A DNA stretch of 64,000 bases from Calothrix sp. PCC 7507 (lineage in GTDB: Bacteria > Cyanobacteriota > Cyanobacteriia > Cyanobacteriales > Nostocaceae), in assembly GCF_000316575.1 (NCBI RefSeq), contig NC_019682.1, forward strand, positions 2,602,001 through 2,666,000. The letters run 5' to 3'. Shown one piece after another: positions 45,501 to 55,034 of this stretch (positions are counted from its first letter, which is position 1; each line of letters begins with the position of its first letter). A program made the translations under genes and the position numbers. The notes under the pieces are model-generated. The model saw only the letters and a list, made by a program, of their open reading frames with translations. It was not told where the DNA came from and ran no database searches.

Positions 45501-46784
45501 ATGCAATTGAATCCTTCCTTAACGCAGTTTGAGAGTTTGTCATTGACTACAGAGCCGAACCCAGAGGATGGGGAAATAGACAAAATGCCAGTTGAAATTC
45601 CACTCGCCAGGCCTTCCTTACCACCATCGCCAGGTGAAGGCGGTATTTATCTAGTTCAACGTGGTAATTCTCTGGTTTCTCAGAAGACAGAAGAGCTACA
45701 AAAGACCCTTCTAGCACACCGACATGATCGCCAGCTGATAATTTTACAAGATTTTCCTGACCCTGATGCTCTCTCTTGTGCTTGGACTTACCAGTTAATT
45801 GCTCAACAATATGATATTAAATGTGAGATTATTTATGCCGGTACATTGAGCCACCAGGAAAATATCGCTTTAGTTAAGCTGACTAATTTACCTGCCCAGA
45901 GGTGGACTCTGCAAACCTTGAAAACCAAAGACTTGTCATGTTATCAAGGTTTTGTACTAATTGATAATCAGGGAACAACCAGTCAGCTACTATCATCTGT
46001 GCAGCAGGCAGGAGTTCCACTGGTAGTAGTCATCGACCATCATAGTCTACAGTCGGAACTTAAATCAGAGTTTGTGGATGTCCGTCCTTATGTAAGGGCG
46101 ACAGCAACGATTTTTACCCAATACTTACAGGCAGGGTTACTAACGTTAGATAGCAGCATTAATCAACATGTTAAATGTGCTACTGCCTTAATGCACGGTT
46201 TGCGATCGGATACAAATAGACTGATGCAAGCGCAAGAAGAGGACTTTATGGCTGCTGCGTACCTCAGTCGATTTTATGACGCCCAACTGCTAAACGCGAT
46301 CTTACAGGCTAATCGTTCCAAGCGGGTAATGGATGTCATTGAGCGGGCACTCAAAAACCGCATCGTGCAAAATAACTTTTCCATTGCCGGTGTTGGTTAC
46401 ATCCGCTATGATGACCGCGATGCTATTCCCCAAGCTGCTGATTTTCTGGTGACAGAAGAGAACGTCCACACTGCCGTAGTTTACGGTATTGTTCACGATG
46501 AAGATGATGAACTAGAAGTAGTCATTGGCTCCCTGAGAACCACCAAACTGACCCTAGATCCCGATGAATTCATTAAAGAAGCCTTTGGACAAGATAGCAC
46601 CGGGCGCTTTTTTGGTGGTGGAAGAACAAGTGCAGGTGGCTTTGAAGTGCCAATGGGATTCTTGTCTGGTGGTAACGAAAATTCTGCCTATGCCAAAATG
46701 AAATGGGAAGTTTTCGATGCTCAAATTAAGCAAAAACTGCTGAGGTTAGTTAACCCCAGAGATAACCCGATTCAATCAGAGTAA
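45501..46784 (+). CDS. DHH-family phosphoesterase (NrnA/RecJ-like)
   Basis: A 427-residue protein. The DHH domain has the motif DFPDPDALSCAW, then LIDNQG, and VVIDHHSLQSE. The C-terminal DHHA1 domain ends with GGGRTSAGGFEVP. The first 70 residues are a low-complexity extension (VEIPLARPSLPPSPGEGGIY). Such proteins are Mn-dependent nano-RNases or cyclic dinucleotide/pAp phosphatases. The exact substrate cannot be told. All metal-binding Asp and His residues are visible. Confidence 0.88.
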   Translation: MQLNPSLTQFESLSLTTEPNPEDGEIDKMPVEIPLARPSLPPSPGEGGIYLVQRGNSLVSQKTEELQKTLLAHRHDRQLIILQDFPDPDALSCAWTYQLIAQQYDIKCEIIYAGTLSHQENIALVKLTNLPAQRWTLQTLKTKDLSCYQGFVLIDNQGTTSQLLSSVQQAGVPLVVVIDHHSLQSELKSEFVDVRPYVRATATIFTQYLQAGLLTLDSSINQHVKCATALMHGLRSDTNRLMQAQEEDFMAAAYLSRFYDAQLLNAILQANRSKRVMDVIERALKNRIVQNNFSIAGVGYIRYDDRDAIPQAADFLVTEENVHTAVVYGIVHDEDDELEVVIGSLRTTKLTLDPDEFIKEAFGQDSTGRFFGGGRTSAGGFEVPMGFLSGGNENSAYAKMKWEVFDAQIKQKLLRLVNPRDNPIQSE

Positions 46785-46910
46785 GCTAGGCACGAGATTA
46801 CAAAGAATAGATAGCCAAAGTTTATTGAAACGGATGAAAAGACTTTATTTAGCTTTAAGTCAAGAAATAGATTTTTTGGTTATCTATCTACTTCCGATTG
46901 AGGCATCAAA

Positions 46911-47136
46911 ATGACACAGCCAGAATCACTGAATAAGTTTTTATTCTTGTCCGCTTGATGCAAAGTGTCAAGTTATGGATTTTATTGCTTTGTTGCATCA
47001 AGGATATGTAATTATTGAATGTACCCCTGAGTCACCAGAGTTTGATTTGATCAATGATAGTTTTATTGGGATGCGGAGACATCGCCAAGATTTAGCTAAT
47101 AACACTGCTTGGGTGCATAGTCTTCAAGGATTGTAA
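46911..47136 (+). pseudogene. Frameshifted small gene coupled to sixA
   Basis: ATG 46911 behind GAGG opens MTQPESLNKF but ends after 15 residues. Removing one T from the TTTTT run at 46938-46942 would continue as FYSCPLDAKCQVMDFIALL and on to AWVHSLQGL, a 74-residue protein whose TAA overlaps the sixA ATG (TAATG). In the present sequence the 3' part can still be read as a 53-residue frame from ATG 46975. I do not recognise the family. The coupling to sixA suggests a real small gene with a 1-base insertion, a sequencing error or frameshifting. Confidence 0.55.
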
Positions 47137-47630
47137 TGGAAGTATATCTAATTCGTCATGGCATTGCTGAAGAGAGGGCACATAACATCAAGGACGAGGA
47201 AAGAGTTCTCACCAAGGAAGGAAGGCAAAAAACAGAGAAGGTAGCCCAGCGATTAGTTCATCTGGATTTCCATTTTGATGTGATTGTCACCAGTCCCTTA
47301 ACACGCGCCCGCGAAACAGCAGAAATACTTATAGCATCAGGACTTAGTTCCCAGTTGGCAGAATCTAGCCACCTGAGTCCTGATGGTAATATCCAAAATT
47401 GGCTTACAGACTGGTTAGAACCAAGAAATTATCCCCAGAAAACCCAACTTGCCTTGGTTGGTCATGAACCTAATTTGAGCGAGTGGGCAGAAATTCTGCT
47501 TTGGGGAGAGAGCAAAGCAAGTTTAGTCTTGAAAAAAGCAGGTATGATTGGGATAAAACTACCAGAAATAGGCTCTCCCTTGGGTCGTAGTCAGATGTTT
47601 TGGTTGACACCACCCAAGTACTTACTATAA
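47136..47630 (+). CDS. sixA: Phosphohistidine phosphatase SixA
   Basis: A 164-residue histidine-phosphatase-fold enzyme. The RHG motif (YLIRHGIAE, residues 5-13) holds the nucleophilic His; the second His is in LALVGHEPNLSEW. VIVTSPLTRARETAEIL is also conserved. SixA removes phosphate from phospho-His of signalling proteins such as HPt domains or PTS proteins. It begins inside the stop of the preceding small gene and ends 112 bp before gltA. Confidence 0.9.
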   Translation: MEVYLIRHGIAEERAHNIKDEERVLTKEGRQKTEKVAQRLVHLDFHFDVIVTSPLTRARETAEILIASGLSSQLAESSHLSPDGNIQNWLTDWLEPRNYPQKTQLALVGHEPNLSEWAEILLWGESKASLVLKKAGMIGIKLPEIGSPLGRSQMFWLTPPKYLL

Positions 47631-47742
47631 CGGTTTTTCAACAGTTACGAGAGAACTTAGGTGACAACTGTTACTGTTGTGGTAAGCGCAATTTCTGGTA
47701 AGTTAGCCTGAGCAAATCTTTCAAAAAGCAGATGGTGTTGCC

Positions 47743-48879
47743 ATGTCAGTGTGCGAATACAAGCCCGGTTTGGAAGGCATTCCCGCTGCCCAATCCAGTA
47801 TCAGCTATGTTGACGGGCAAAAGGGAATACTGGAATATCGTGGTATCCAGATTGAAGAACTAGCAGCAAAAAGTACATTTTTGGAAACTGCTTATCTCTT
47901 AATCTGGGGTGAACTGCCAAGCAAAGAAGAACTGGAAGAGTTTGAGAATGAAGTTCGCTACCACAGGCGAATAAAATATCGCATCCGAGATATGATGAAA
48001 TGCTTTCCAGAAAGCGGTCACCCAATGGATGCTCTACAAGCCTCAGCAGCAGCATTGGGCTTGTTTTACTCCCTCCGGGATTTACATAATCCTGCCTACA
48101 TTCGAGATTCAGTAGTTCGCTTGATAGCCACAATTCCCACGATGGTAGCGGCTTTCCAGTTGATGCGAAAAGGTAATGATCCTGTACGCCCGCGTGATGA
48201 TTTGGACTACTCCGCCAACTTTCTCTACATGCTGAATGAGAAAGAACCAGATCCTTTGGCGGCGAAGATTTTCGACATCTGTTTAATACTTCATGTCGAA
48301 CATACGATGAATGCCTCCACCTTCAGTGCTAGGGTGACGGCTTCTACCCTAACTGACCCTTATGCTGTGGTTGCTAGTGCTGTGGGTACTTTGGGGGGTC
48401 CACTGCATGGTGGAGCCAACGAAGAAGTGATTCAGATGTTGGAAGACATTGGCTCTGTGGAGAACGTGCGCCCTTATGTGGAGGATCTTCTGCAACGCAA
48501 AGCGAAGATTATGGGCTTTGGACATCGCGTTTACAAAGTGAAAGATCCCAGAGCCACGATTTTGCAAAACTTGGCAGAGCAGTTGTTTGCTAAGTTTGGA
48601 GACGACAAGTTCTATGACATTGCCCAAGAGATGGAACGGGTGGTAGAGGAAAAACTTGGTTCAAAAGGGATTTATCCCAATGTTGACTTTTACTCTGGTT
48701 TGGTGTATAGGAAAATGGGAATTCCTACAGATTTGTTTACACCAATATTTGCGATCGCCCGTGTTGCTGGTTGGCTAGCGCACTGGAAAGAGCAACTAGA
48801 AGAAAACCGGATTTTCCGACCTACTCAGGTTTACAACGGTCTTCACGAAGCTCCTTATATCCCCATCGACCAACGTTAA
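47743..48879 (+). CDS. gltA: Citrate synthase
   Basis: A 378-residue enzyme condensing acetyl-CoA and oxaloacetate, the entry to the cyanobacterial TCA branch. Catalytic residues are visible: His in LHVEHTMNASTF region, His in GPLHGGANEE and IMGFGHRVYK, Asp in VDFYSGLVYR. The short form (about 380) is typical of Gram-positive and cyanobacterial enzymes. It precedes the ndhA operon in the same direction, an arrangement common in cyanobacteria. Confidence 0.95.
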   Translation: MSVCEYKPGLEGIPAAQSSISYVDGQKGILEYRGIQIEELAAKSTFLETAYLLIWGELPSKEELEEFENEVRYHRRIKYRIRDMMKCFPESGHPMDALQASAAALGLFYSLRDLHNPAYIRDSVVRLIATIPTMVAAFQLMRKGNDPVRPRDDLDYSANFLYMLNEKEPDPLAAKIFDICLILHVEHTMNASTFSARVTASTLTDPYAVVASAVGTLGGPLHGGANEEVIQMLEDIGSVENVRPYVEDLLQRKAKIMGFGHRVYKVKDPRATILQNLAEQLFAKFGDDKFYDIAQEMERVVEEKLGSKGIYPNVDFYSGLVYRKMGIPTDLFTPIFAIARVAGWLAHWKEQLEENRIFRPTQVYNGLHEAPYIPIDQR

Positions 48880-49285
48880 CTGCAAGCTTGATGATTCAGT
48901 TATACCAGCCTCAGAATCTGGGGAATCATCAAACTTCTAGAAAGGGAACCACCTTTGCCAGCATGGAAGTGGAAATCTTGTGTTGGTTGACCAAAGCATC
49001 CAGGAGATCAGAGGGGGATGTGGAAGTAATAAAAAAGATTAATCCCCCTCATCTTCCCCCTGCTCCCCTGCCTTTTCCCTTGCGGTTCTCAATCCTATGC
49101 ATAAGTAGAACTTGTAGTCTATCTGAGGAAGGCAAAAACCATCCAAGTATATACTAAGCATGGGAATTGGCAAATAATTTTCAATCAGGCGTCATTATCG
49201 AAGCATGAAAAATGGAGGCTGAGAGCTAGAGGCTGAAATTTCATACTTTATACCTCATACTTCAGTTGACTTAAAGAGCGGAAAC
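48880..49285. other. Intergenic region between gltA and ndhA
   Basis: No gene. It has C-rich low-complexity sequence near 49045-49080 and a heptamer-like TATACCTCATACTTCAGT stretch before ndhA. Confidence 0.45.
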
Positions 49286-50404
49286 ATGAATTCAGGAATT
49301 GACCTCCAAGGAACTTTTATTGAATCCCTCCAGGATTTAGGACTATCACCAGAGGCAGCCAAAGCCATTTGGATGCCCCTGCCGATGATACTGATGCTCA
49401 TTGGGGCCACAGTGGGGGTACTAGTTGCCACTTGGCTAGAGCGGAAAATTTCCGCAGCCGCACAGCAGCGAATTGGTCCAGAATATCAGGGGCCATTTGG
49501 TTTGCTTGTGCCAGTAGCAGACGGTCTAAAGCTAATCTTTAAAGAAGACATAGTGCCCGCTCAGTCAGACCCCTGGCTGTTTACCCTCGGTCCAATTATT
49601 GTTGTAATTCCGGTGTTTCTGTCATTTTTGATTGTGCCCTTCGGACAGAATATCGTCATTACAAATGTCAGCATGGGTGTCTTCTTATGGATTGCCCTGT
49701 CTAGCATTCAGCCGATTGGCTTGTTGATGGCAGGCTACGCATCTAATAACAAATACTCGCTCTTAGGGGGCTTGCGGGCAGCAGCGCAGTCAATTAGCTA
49801 TGAAATTCCCTTAGCACTGAGTGTACTGGCGATCGCCTTAATGTCCAATAGCCTGAGTACCGTTGACATTGTCAATCAACAATCCGGCTACGGCATCCTC
49901 GGTTGGAACATTTGGAGACAGCCAGCTGGATTCCTCATTTTTTGGATAGCAGCTCTAGCAGAATGCGAACGCTTGCCTTTTGACTTACCCGAAGCAGAAG
50001 AAGAACTAGTAGCAGGTTATCAGACTGAATACTCTGGGATGAAATTCGGTCTATTCTACCTAGGCTCTTACGTTAACTTAATACTTTCTTGTCTACTAGT
50101 AGCAATTTTGTACCTGGGCGGTTGGGATTTTCCCATTCCTCTCAACCTGATTGCTAGTTGGCTAGGCATCAGTGAAGCGAATCCCGTGCTGCAAATAGTC
50201 ACCGCCTCCTTGGGTATCATCATGACGGTACTCAAAGCCTACTTACTAGTGTTCCTTGCCATCTTGTTGCGCTGGACAGTCCCACGGGTGCGGATTGACC
50301 AATTGTTAGATTTAGGATGGAAATTCTTACTCCCAGTTGCTTTGGTTAACCTCCTATTAACCGCAGCCCTGAAACTAGCTTTTCCCGTCGCCTTTGGCGG
50401 TTAA
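49286..50404 (+). CDS. ndhA: NDH-1 subunit 1 (NdhA)
   Basis: A 372-residue membrane protein with eight or more hydrophobic helices, ortholog of complex I subunit H/ND1. Signature loops are [20 protein letters not shown] and [20 protein letters not shown], which form the quinone chamber. Part of the NDH-1 complex of thylakoids used in respiration and cyclic electron flow. First gene of ndhA-I-G-E. Confidence 0.96.
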   Translation: MNSGIDLQGTFIESLQDLGLSPEAAKAIWMPLPMILMLIGATVGVLVATWLERKISAAAQQRIGPEYQGPFGLLVPVADGLKLIFKEDIVPAQSDPWLFTLGPIIVVIPVFLSFLIVPFGQNIVITNVSMGVFLWIALSSIQPIGLLMAGYASNNKYSLLGGLRAAAQSISYEIPLALSVLAIALMSNSLSTVDIVNQQSGYGILGWNIWRQPAGFLIFWIAALAECERLPFDLPEAEEELVAGYQTEYSGMKFGLFYLGSYVNLILSCLLVAILYLGGWDFPIPLNLIASWLGISEANPVLQIVTASLGIIMTVLKAYLLVFLAILLRWTVPRVRIDQLLDLGWKFLLPVALVNLLLTAALKLAFPVAFGG

Positions 50405-50405
50405 A

Positions 50406-50480
50406 CCAATTTTAGATTTGAGATTTTAGATTTTGGATTGAGTCTAAAATCTAAAATCCAAAATCCAAAATCCAAAATTG
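50406..50480. repeat. Heptamer repeats, inverted
   Basis: TTTTAGATTT and TTTTGGA units on the left are followed by CTAAAATCTAAAATCC units, so the stretch can fold back on itself between ndhA and ndhI. Same heptamer family as at 11655-11745. Confidence 0.75.
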
Positions 50481-50500
50481 AAGAGAGAGAATAAAACACA

Positions 50501-51082
50501 ATGCTAAAGTTCCTGAAGCAAGTTGGTGATTACGCCAAAGAAGCAGTACAAGCAGGACGTTACATTGGTCAAGGCCTATCTGTCACCTTCGACCACATGC
50601 GGCGACGTCCGATTACCATCCAATACCCCTACGAAAAACTAATTCCTGGCGAAAGATTTCGCGGTAGAATTCACTTTGAATTTGACAAATGTATCGCCTG
50701 TGAAGTTTGTGTGCGCGTTTGTCCGATCAATTTGCCTGTAGTGGATTGGGAATTTGACAAAGCCAGTAAAAAGAAAAAACTCAACCACTACAGCATTGAT
50801 TTCGGAGTTTGTATTTTCTGCGGTAACTGTGTGGAATATTGCCCAACTAACTGTCTATCAATGACGGAAGAATATGAGCTTTCCACCTACGATCGCCACG
50901 AATTAAACTATGACAACGTCGCCTTGGGTCGTTTGCCCTACAAAGTCACCAATGACCCAATGGTGACACCGCTGCGGGAACTAGTTTACCTACCCAAAGG
51001 TGTCATGGAACCCCACGACTTACCCGCCGACTCACCCCGCCCTGGCTCCCGTCCAGAAGACCTAGTAGAAAAAAACAGTTAA
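50501..51082 (+). CDS. ndhI: NDH-1 subunit I (ferredoxin-type)
   Basis: A 193-residue protein with two 4Fe-4S motifs: [12 protein letters not shown] and [12 protein letters not shown]. The N-terminal [20 protein letters not shown] is amphipathic and docks to the membrane arm. Carries electrons toward the quinone site. Follows ndhA by 96 bp of repeats. Confidence 0.96.
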   Translation: MLKFLKQVGDYAKEAVQAGRYIGQGLSVTFDHMRRRPITIQYPYEKLIPGERFRGRIHFEFDKCIACEVCVRVCPINLPVVDWEFDKASKKKKLNHYSIDFGVCIFCGNCVEYCPTNCLSMTEEYELSTYDRHELNYDNVALGRLPYKVTNDPMVTPLRELVYLPKGVMEPHDLPADSPRPGSRPEDLVEKNS

Positions 51083-51118
51083 CTGATAACTGTTAACTGA
51101 ATAACTGTTAACTGATAA
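51078..51118. repeat. Heptamer repeats between ndhI and ndhG
   Basis: AACTGTTAACTGATAACTG-type units repeated across the stop codon of ndhI. The stop itself is formed by the first unit. Confidence 0.65.
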
Positions 51119-51136
51119 GACTGAGGATAAAAAACA

Positions 51137-51790
51137 GTGAATCTAGCAGAAGGAGTACAGGTTGTTTCCTTTGGTATCTTGAGCGTGATGATGATTGGCG
51201 CAGCCCTAGGTGTAGTGCTGTTCTCCAATATCGTCTATTCTGCCTTTTTGCTGGGCGGCGTATTCATCAGCATAGCTGGCTTATACCTGTTACTAAATGC
51301 TGACTTCGTAGCAGCAGCACAAGTACTAGTTTATGTTGGGGCAGTCAATGTACTGATCTTGTTTGCCATTATGTTGGTCAACAAGCGGCAGAGTTTTGCA
51401 CCGTTTCCCAGCGCTTGGCTGCGAAAAGTATTAACGGCTATAGTCAGTCTTGGATTATTTGGCCTTTTGAGTACGATGGTTTTGGCCACTCCTTGGGCAT
51501 ATTCCGCTACTCCCGTCGTTACTGAAAGTTCCATAGTTTTGATTGGTCAGCATTTCTTTAGTGACTTCTTACTACCTTTTGAACTGGCTTCCATTTTGTT
51601 GCTTATGGCAATGGTGGGAGCAATTATTTTGGCACGTCGCGAGTATTTGCCAGACCAAGAAACAACTCCTGGATTACCACCAACCCTTTTGACTTTGCAA
51701 GAGCGTCCTAGAACACTAGCATCGATAGGTAGCACTAGCAACGAATCAGGTGATTCTCCCACTTATCGCGGTGGCTCACGTCGCGAATAG
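51137..51790 (+). CDS. ndhG: NDH-1 subunit 6 (NdhG)
   Basis: A 217-residue protein with five hydrophobic helices; starts with GTG 51137. VYSAFLLGGVFISIAGLYLL and AAQVLVYVGAVNVLILFAIM are typical of subunit J/ND6. The last 50 residues are hydrophilic and variable. Membrane arm of NDH-1. Confidence 0.94.
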   Translation: MNLAEGVQVVSFGILSVMMIGAALGVVLFSNIVYSAFLLGGVFISIAGLYLLLNADFVAAAQVLVYVGAVNVLILFAIMLVNKRQSFAPFPSAWLRKVLTAIVSLGLFGLLSTMVLATPWAYSATPVVTESSIVLIGQHFFSDFLLPFELASILLLMAMVGAIILARREYLPDQETTPGLPPTLLTLQERPRTLASIGSTSNESGDSPTYRGGSRRE

Positions 51791-51804
51791 TCAAAACAGG
51801 AACT

Positions 51805-51838
51805 GAAAGTATGAAGTATGAAGTATGAAGTATGAAAT
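51805..51838. repeat. GTATGAA heptamer repeats
   Basis: AGTATGAAGTATGAAGTATG: four tandem 7-bp units downstream of ndhG, followed by AT-rich DNA and further AACTGATAACTGATA units to 52044. Confidence 0.8.
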
Positions 51839-52044
51839 TATCTTACCCATCAACGAAAGTTTCTCAAATATCGAAAAAATTTTACTTTTTCGCTAACCAA
51901 ATACTTCAGCATGTGCCGATTTTTTCATCCTTCATTCTTTAAACTTCAGACTTCTTGAGTAAACAGTTATAAGTCAACAATAAAGTTGATAACTGATAAC
52001 TGATACTTCGACTTCGCTCAGTACAAGCAACAGATAACTGACTT

Positions 52045-52350
52045 ATGCAACTCCAGTACTTTTTAATACTTGCAGCAGCTTTATTTTGTATCGGCATCTA
52101 TGGTTTAATCACCAGCCGTAACGCCGTGCGGGTGCTAATGTCAATTGAGTTGCTGCTGAATGCTGTTAATCTGAATTTAATGGCATTTTCCAACTTCCTA
52201 GATTCAACATTAATTAAGGGTCAGGTTTTCACAGTCTTTGTGATCACCGTGGCCGCAGCCGAGGCGGCGGTGGGTTTAGCGATCGTGCTGGCCATATATC
52301 GCAACCGCGACACCGTCGATATGGAGCAGTTCAATCTCCTGAAGTGGTAA
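52045..52350 (+). CDS. ndhE: NDH-1 subunit 4L (NdhE)
   Basis: A 101-residue protein with three membrane helices. [20 protein letters not shown] and [20 protein letters not shown] contain the two conserved Glu of subunit K/ND4L proton channels. Last gene of the ndhAIGE run, 6 bp before nadK. Confidence 0.96.
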   Translation: MQLQYFLILAAALFCIGIYGLITSRNAVRVLMSIELLLNAVNLNLMAFSNFLDSTLIKGQVFTVFVITVAAAEAAVGLAIVLAIYRNRDTVDMEQFNLLKW

Positions 52351-52356
52351 TGGCGC

Positions 52357-53277
52357 GTGCAACTCAAGCAGGTAATTATTGCTTATAAGGCGCGAGATGC
52401 CCAGAGCAAACGCTGGGCAGAACTCTGTGCCAAACAGCTAGAAAATCGCCAGTGTCATGTGTTGATGGGACCCAGCGGGCCAAAAGATAACCCATATCCG
52501 GTGTTTTTGGCTTCCGCAGTTCAACCAATTGACCTGGCTTTGGTACTTGGTGGTGATGGCACCGTTTTAACCAGTGCTAGACATTTAGCCCCAGCTGGCA
52601 TCCCCATTCTGGGGGTGAATGTGGGCGGTCATCTGGGGTTCTTAACTGAGTCAGTGGAAGAGTTTCAGGATACGGAAAAAGTTTGGGATCGGCTATTTGA
52701 GGATCGCTATGCTGTCCAGAGACGAATGATGTTGCAAGCAGCAGTGTTTGAGGGTCATCGCACAAATTTAGAACCAGTAACTGAGCGTTATCTGGCTTTA
52801 AATGAAATGTGTGTCAAACCTGCTTCCGCCGATCGCATGATTACCTCTATCCTGGAAATGGAAATTGACGGTGAAGTAGTCGATCAATATGTTGGAGATG
52901 GACTGATTATTTCCACTCCTACAGGTTCTACTGGTTATACCGTGTCTGCCAGTGGCCCAATTATGCATGATGGTATGGAGGCAATTACCATCACTCCCAT
53001 TTGCCCCATGAGTCTTTCTAGTCGCCCCCTTGTCCTACCCCCTGGTTCTGTCGTCAGCATCTGGCCCTTGGGTGATTACGACTTGAGTACCAAGTTGTGG
53101 ACTGATGGGGTATTGGCTACTTCAATTTGGCCCGGACATCGCGTTGATGTGCGAATGGCTGATTGTCGGGCTAAATTTATTATTCTGCGGGAGAACAATT
53201 CATACTATCAGACATTGCGGGAGAAATTACTTTGGGCAGGTACTAGGGTTCGCTACAGTAATAATCACCGGAATTGA
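52357..53277 (+). CDS. nadK: NAD kinase
   Basis: A 306-residue enzyme phosphorylating NAD to NADP. Starts at GTG 52357, 6 bp after ndhE, so it is probably co-translated with the ndh genes. The GGDGT motif is at residues 65-69. LNEMCVKPASADRMI, GDGLIISTPTGSTGYTVSAS and ITPICPMSLSSRPLVL are family signatures. Supply of NADP links well with the NDH operon. Confidence 0.94.
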   Translation: MQLKQVIIAYKARDAQSKRWAELCAKQLENRQCHVLMGPSGPKDNPYPVFLASAVQPIDLALVLGGDGTVLTSARHLAPAGIPILGVNVGGHLGFLTESVEEFQDTEKVWDRLFEDRYAVQRRMMLQAAVFEGHRTNLEPVTERYLALNEMCVKPASADRMITSILEMEIDGEVVDQYVGDGLIISTPTGSTGYTVSASGPIMHDGMEAITITPICPMSLSSRPLVLPPGSVVSIWPLGDYDLSTKLWTDGVLATSIWPGHRVDVRMADCRAKFIILRENNSYYQTLREKLLWAGTRVRYSNNHRN

Positions 53278-53445
53278 TTGATGGTCAGTAGCTAGTGGTC
53301 ACTGAGAATAGCCGAAGTGTGGCCAATTATTCAAAGCTACTGATCATTGATAAATGCATTTACCGTTTCCCAAAGTTACACTTTTGACTGCATTTTCGTC
53401 GAAAAACAGCTGATGAGTATTTAGAGCATTTTTGCCAAACTATAC

Positions 53446-53471
53446 AAGCCCCCGGACTTATCCGTGGGCTT
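53446..53471 (+). terminator. Hairpin after nadK
   Basis: AAGCCCCCGGA and TCCGTGGGCTT pair over 11 bp with one mismatch and a CTTA loop, followed by TCTGCCTCT. Likely terminator of ndh-nadK transcription, though with a weak T-tract. Confidence 0.55.
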
Positions 53472-53605
53472 TCTGCCTCTATCTGGAAGATTTATTCCCA
53501 AAACCCGCGCAAATAATTCTGTAAACCGTTAATTCACAAAATACTCTTTTTGCATAACGCATAAGTCCTAGTAGGATATTTTCACAAATCTCAGTAGGAA
53601 GAAAG

Positions 53606-54409
53606 ATGGAAATTTCTTACCGCCACATCGATTACCCACTTAGTCCTGCTTCCTTCCCCACAAATTTTCCTGTCCTGCAAAGTAAAAACTATATCCTACG
53701 GCTAGCCTCAACTGATGAAGAATTAGAATCTATTTTCCGCTTGCGCTTTGAAGTTTTTAATCTTGAACTTGGTTTGGGATTTTCTACTTCTAGCCATACC
53801 CAAATGGATAGAGATAAATTTGATGCAGTTTGTCATCATTTGCTGCTTATTTCTAAACTGACTGGTCAAACGATAGGCACTTATAGAATGCAAAGCTACA
53901 CAATGGCTTCGCAAGGGCTAGGTTTTGATGCTGCTGATGTTTTTGATCTGAATGGCATTCCTGATGATGTACTTCAAGTATCTGTGGAAGTTGGGCGTGC
54001 CTGCATAGCTAAAGATTATCGCCATAGTCAAGCGCTTTTATTACTATGGGAAGGGTTAGCAAATTATCTCATCTGGAGTAAAAGCAAATATTTTTTTGGT
54101 TGTGCTTCACTACTAACTCAAAGTACTTGGCAAGCTGCTTGTGCTTATCATTATTTTCGGCAGAATAATTTGATGCATCCAAGTATTTTAGTGCATCCAA
54201 ATGCCGGATATTCCTTAGAAATTAATCAAGAGTGTCCAGATTCTTGTAATGTTAGCATTCCTAATATTGTCCAAGCATACTTAAACATTGGAGCCAAAAT
54301 ATGCAGCTTGCCGGCTATTGACCAAGAGTTTCAAACTATTGATTTTTTAACTATATCGGATATTGAAGAGTTTGCTAGATGGCAATCACAGATTTGTCTG
54401 AGAAAATAA
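53606..54409 (+). CDS. GNAT-type N-acyltransferase (OlsB-like)
   Basis: A 267-residue cytoplasmic protein. LRLASTDEELESIFRLRFEV and FDAVCHHLLLISKLTGQTIG, then GTYRMQ, VSVEVGRACIAKDYRHS resemble the N-acyl amino acid synthase/OlsB-hemolysin family that transfers a fatty acyl group from ACP to an amino acid such as ornithine. It could instead be an AHL-synthase-like enzyme; the substrate is not visible. Ribosome site AGTAGGAAG. Stands alone. Confidence 0.75.
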   Translation: MEISYRHIDYPLSPASFPTNFPVLQSKNYILRLASTDEELESIFRLRFEVFNLELGLGFSTSSHTQMDRDKFDAVCHHLLLISKLTGQTIGTYRMQSYTMASQGLGFDAADVFDLNGIPDDVLQVSVEVGRACIAKDYRHSQALLLLWEGLANYLIWSKSKYFFGCASLLTQSTWQAACAYHYFRQNNLMHPSILVHPNAGYSLEINQECPDSCNVSIPNIVQAYLNIGAKICSLPAIDQEFQTIDFLTISDIEEFARWQSQICLRK

Positions 54410-55034
54410 GTTTCTGGAAATAATCATATTCATATCTACTAGCATATAGGACTACTATTTGATTTTTGAATTACACATAGGGGAGCCACTGCTCGGCTAG
54501 AGTCTCTCGACTTAAAGGAGACAGTGCTGTGGGCGGGTTTCCGACTTGTTCGCGTAGCGTCTCCGACAGGAGAAGCAACTGTCGTCAAGTGGTATTGGGC
54601 AATGCCCACCCTACCAATACTTAAATATGTTCAAAAATCAAACTGGATTCCTATAGCAATACCTTCGCCATTTTTTGGTAGCGACTGTCTTAAAAGTCAA
54701 GCGATGGCTTCGCCAAAGCCTTCGGCTAAGGTTAACAAAAAACCGGGACTGTGAACATTGACGCAACTGGGGAACGCTGCGCTAGATTCGGTGGTGGCTG
54801 GTACGGGCATTGAGATTTTACATTGGTAGCCAAGACAGTTGCAGCCCGCACCAGCCACTCCGCTACGCCACCGAATCTTCCCCAGTTGCTGGACTTCCCG
54901 TGGAGGCAAAAAAGAGCATGAAAAATTGTTCGCATGGCTGCGACGCCGAATAGCCCGTCGTAGACATCGGATCAGTAAAGATGCGATACCATCCGCTCAA
55001 AGGCTAATAAAAAGTATAAAAACGTTTGCAAGCC
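54410..55034. other. Repeat-rich intergenic region
   Basis: No convincing gene. It contains the GTTCGCGTAGCGTCTCCG repeat (54548), a GGGCAATGCCCACCCTACC palindrome, GCGATGGCTTCGCCAAAGCC (54701) and the long imperfect palindrome listed separately. Confidence 0.6.
54763..54889. repeat. Long imperfect palindrome with staggered 10-bp insertions
   Basis: Left arm: GCAACTGGGGAA, 10 extra bases, GATTCGGTGG, TGGCTGGTACGGGC. The right arm, read in reverse complement: GCAACTGGGGAA, GATTCGGTGG, 10 extra bases, TGGCTGGTGCGGGC. Outside the staggered insertions the arms match almost fully, so it can extrude as a long hairpin. Confidence 0.7.

Noticed and set aside
48771-49157. 128-residue frame overlapping the end of gltA
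   Set aside because: Out of frame with gltA and then through C-rich low-complexity DNA; no family resemblance.
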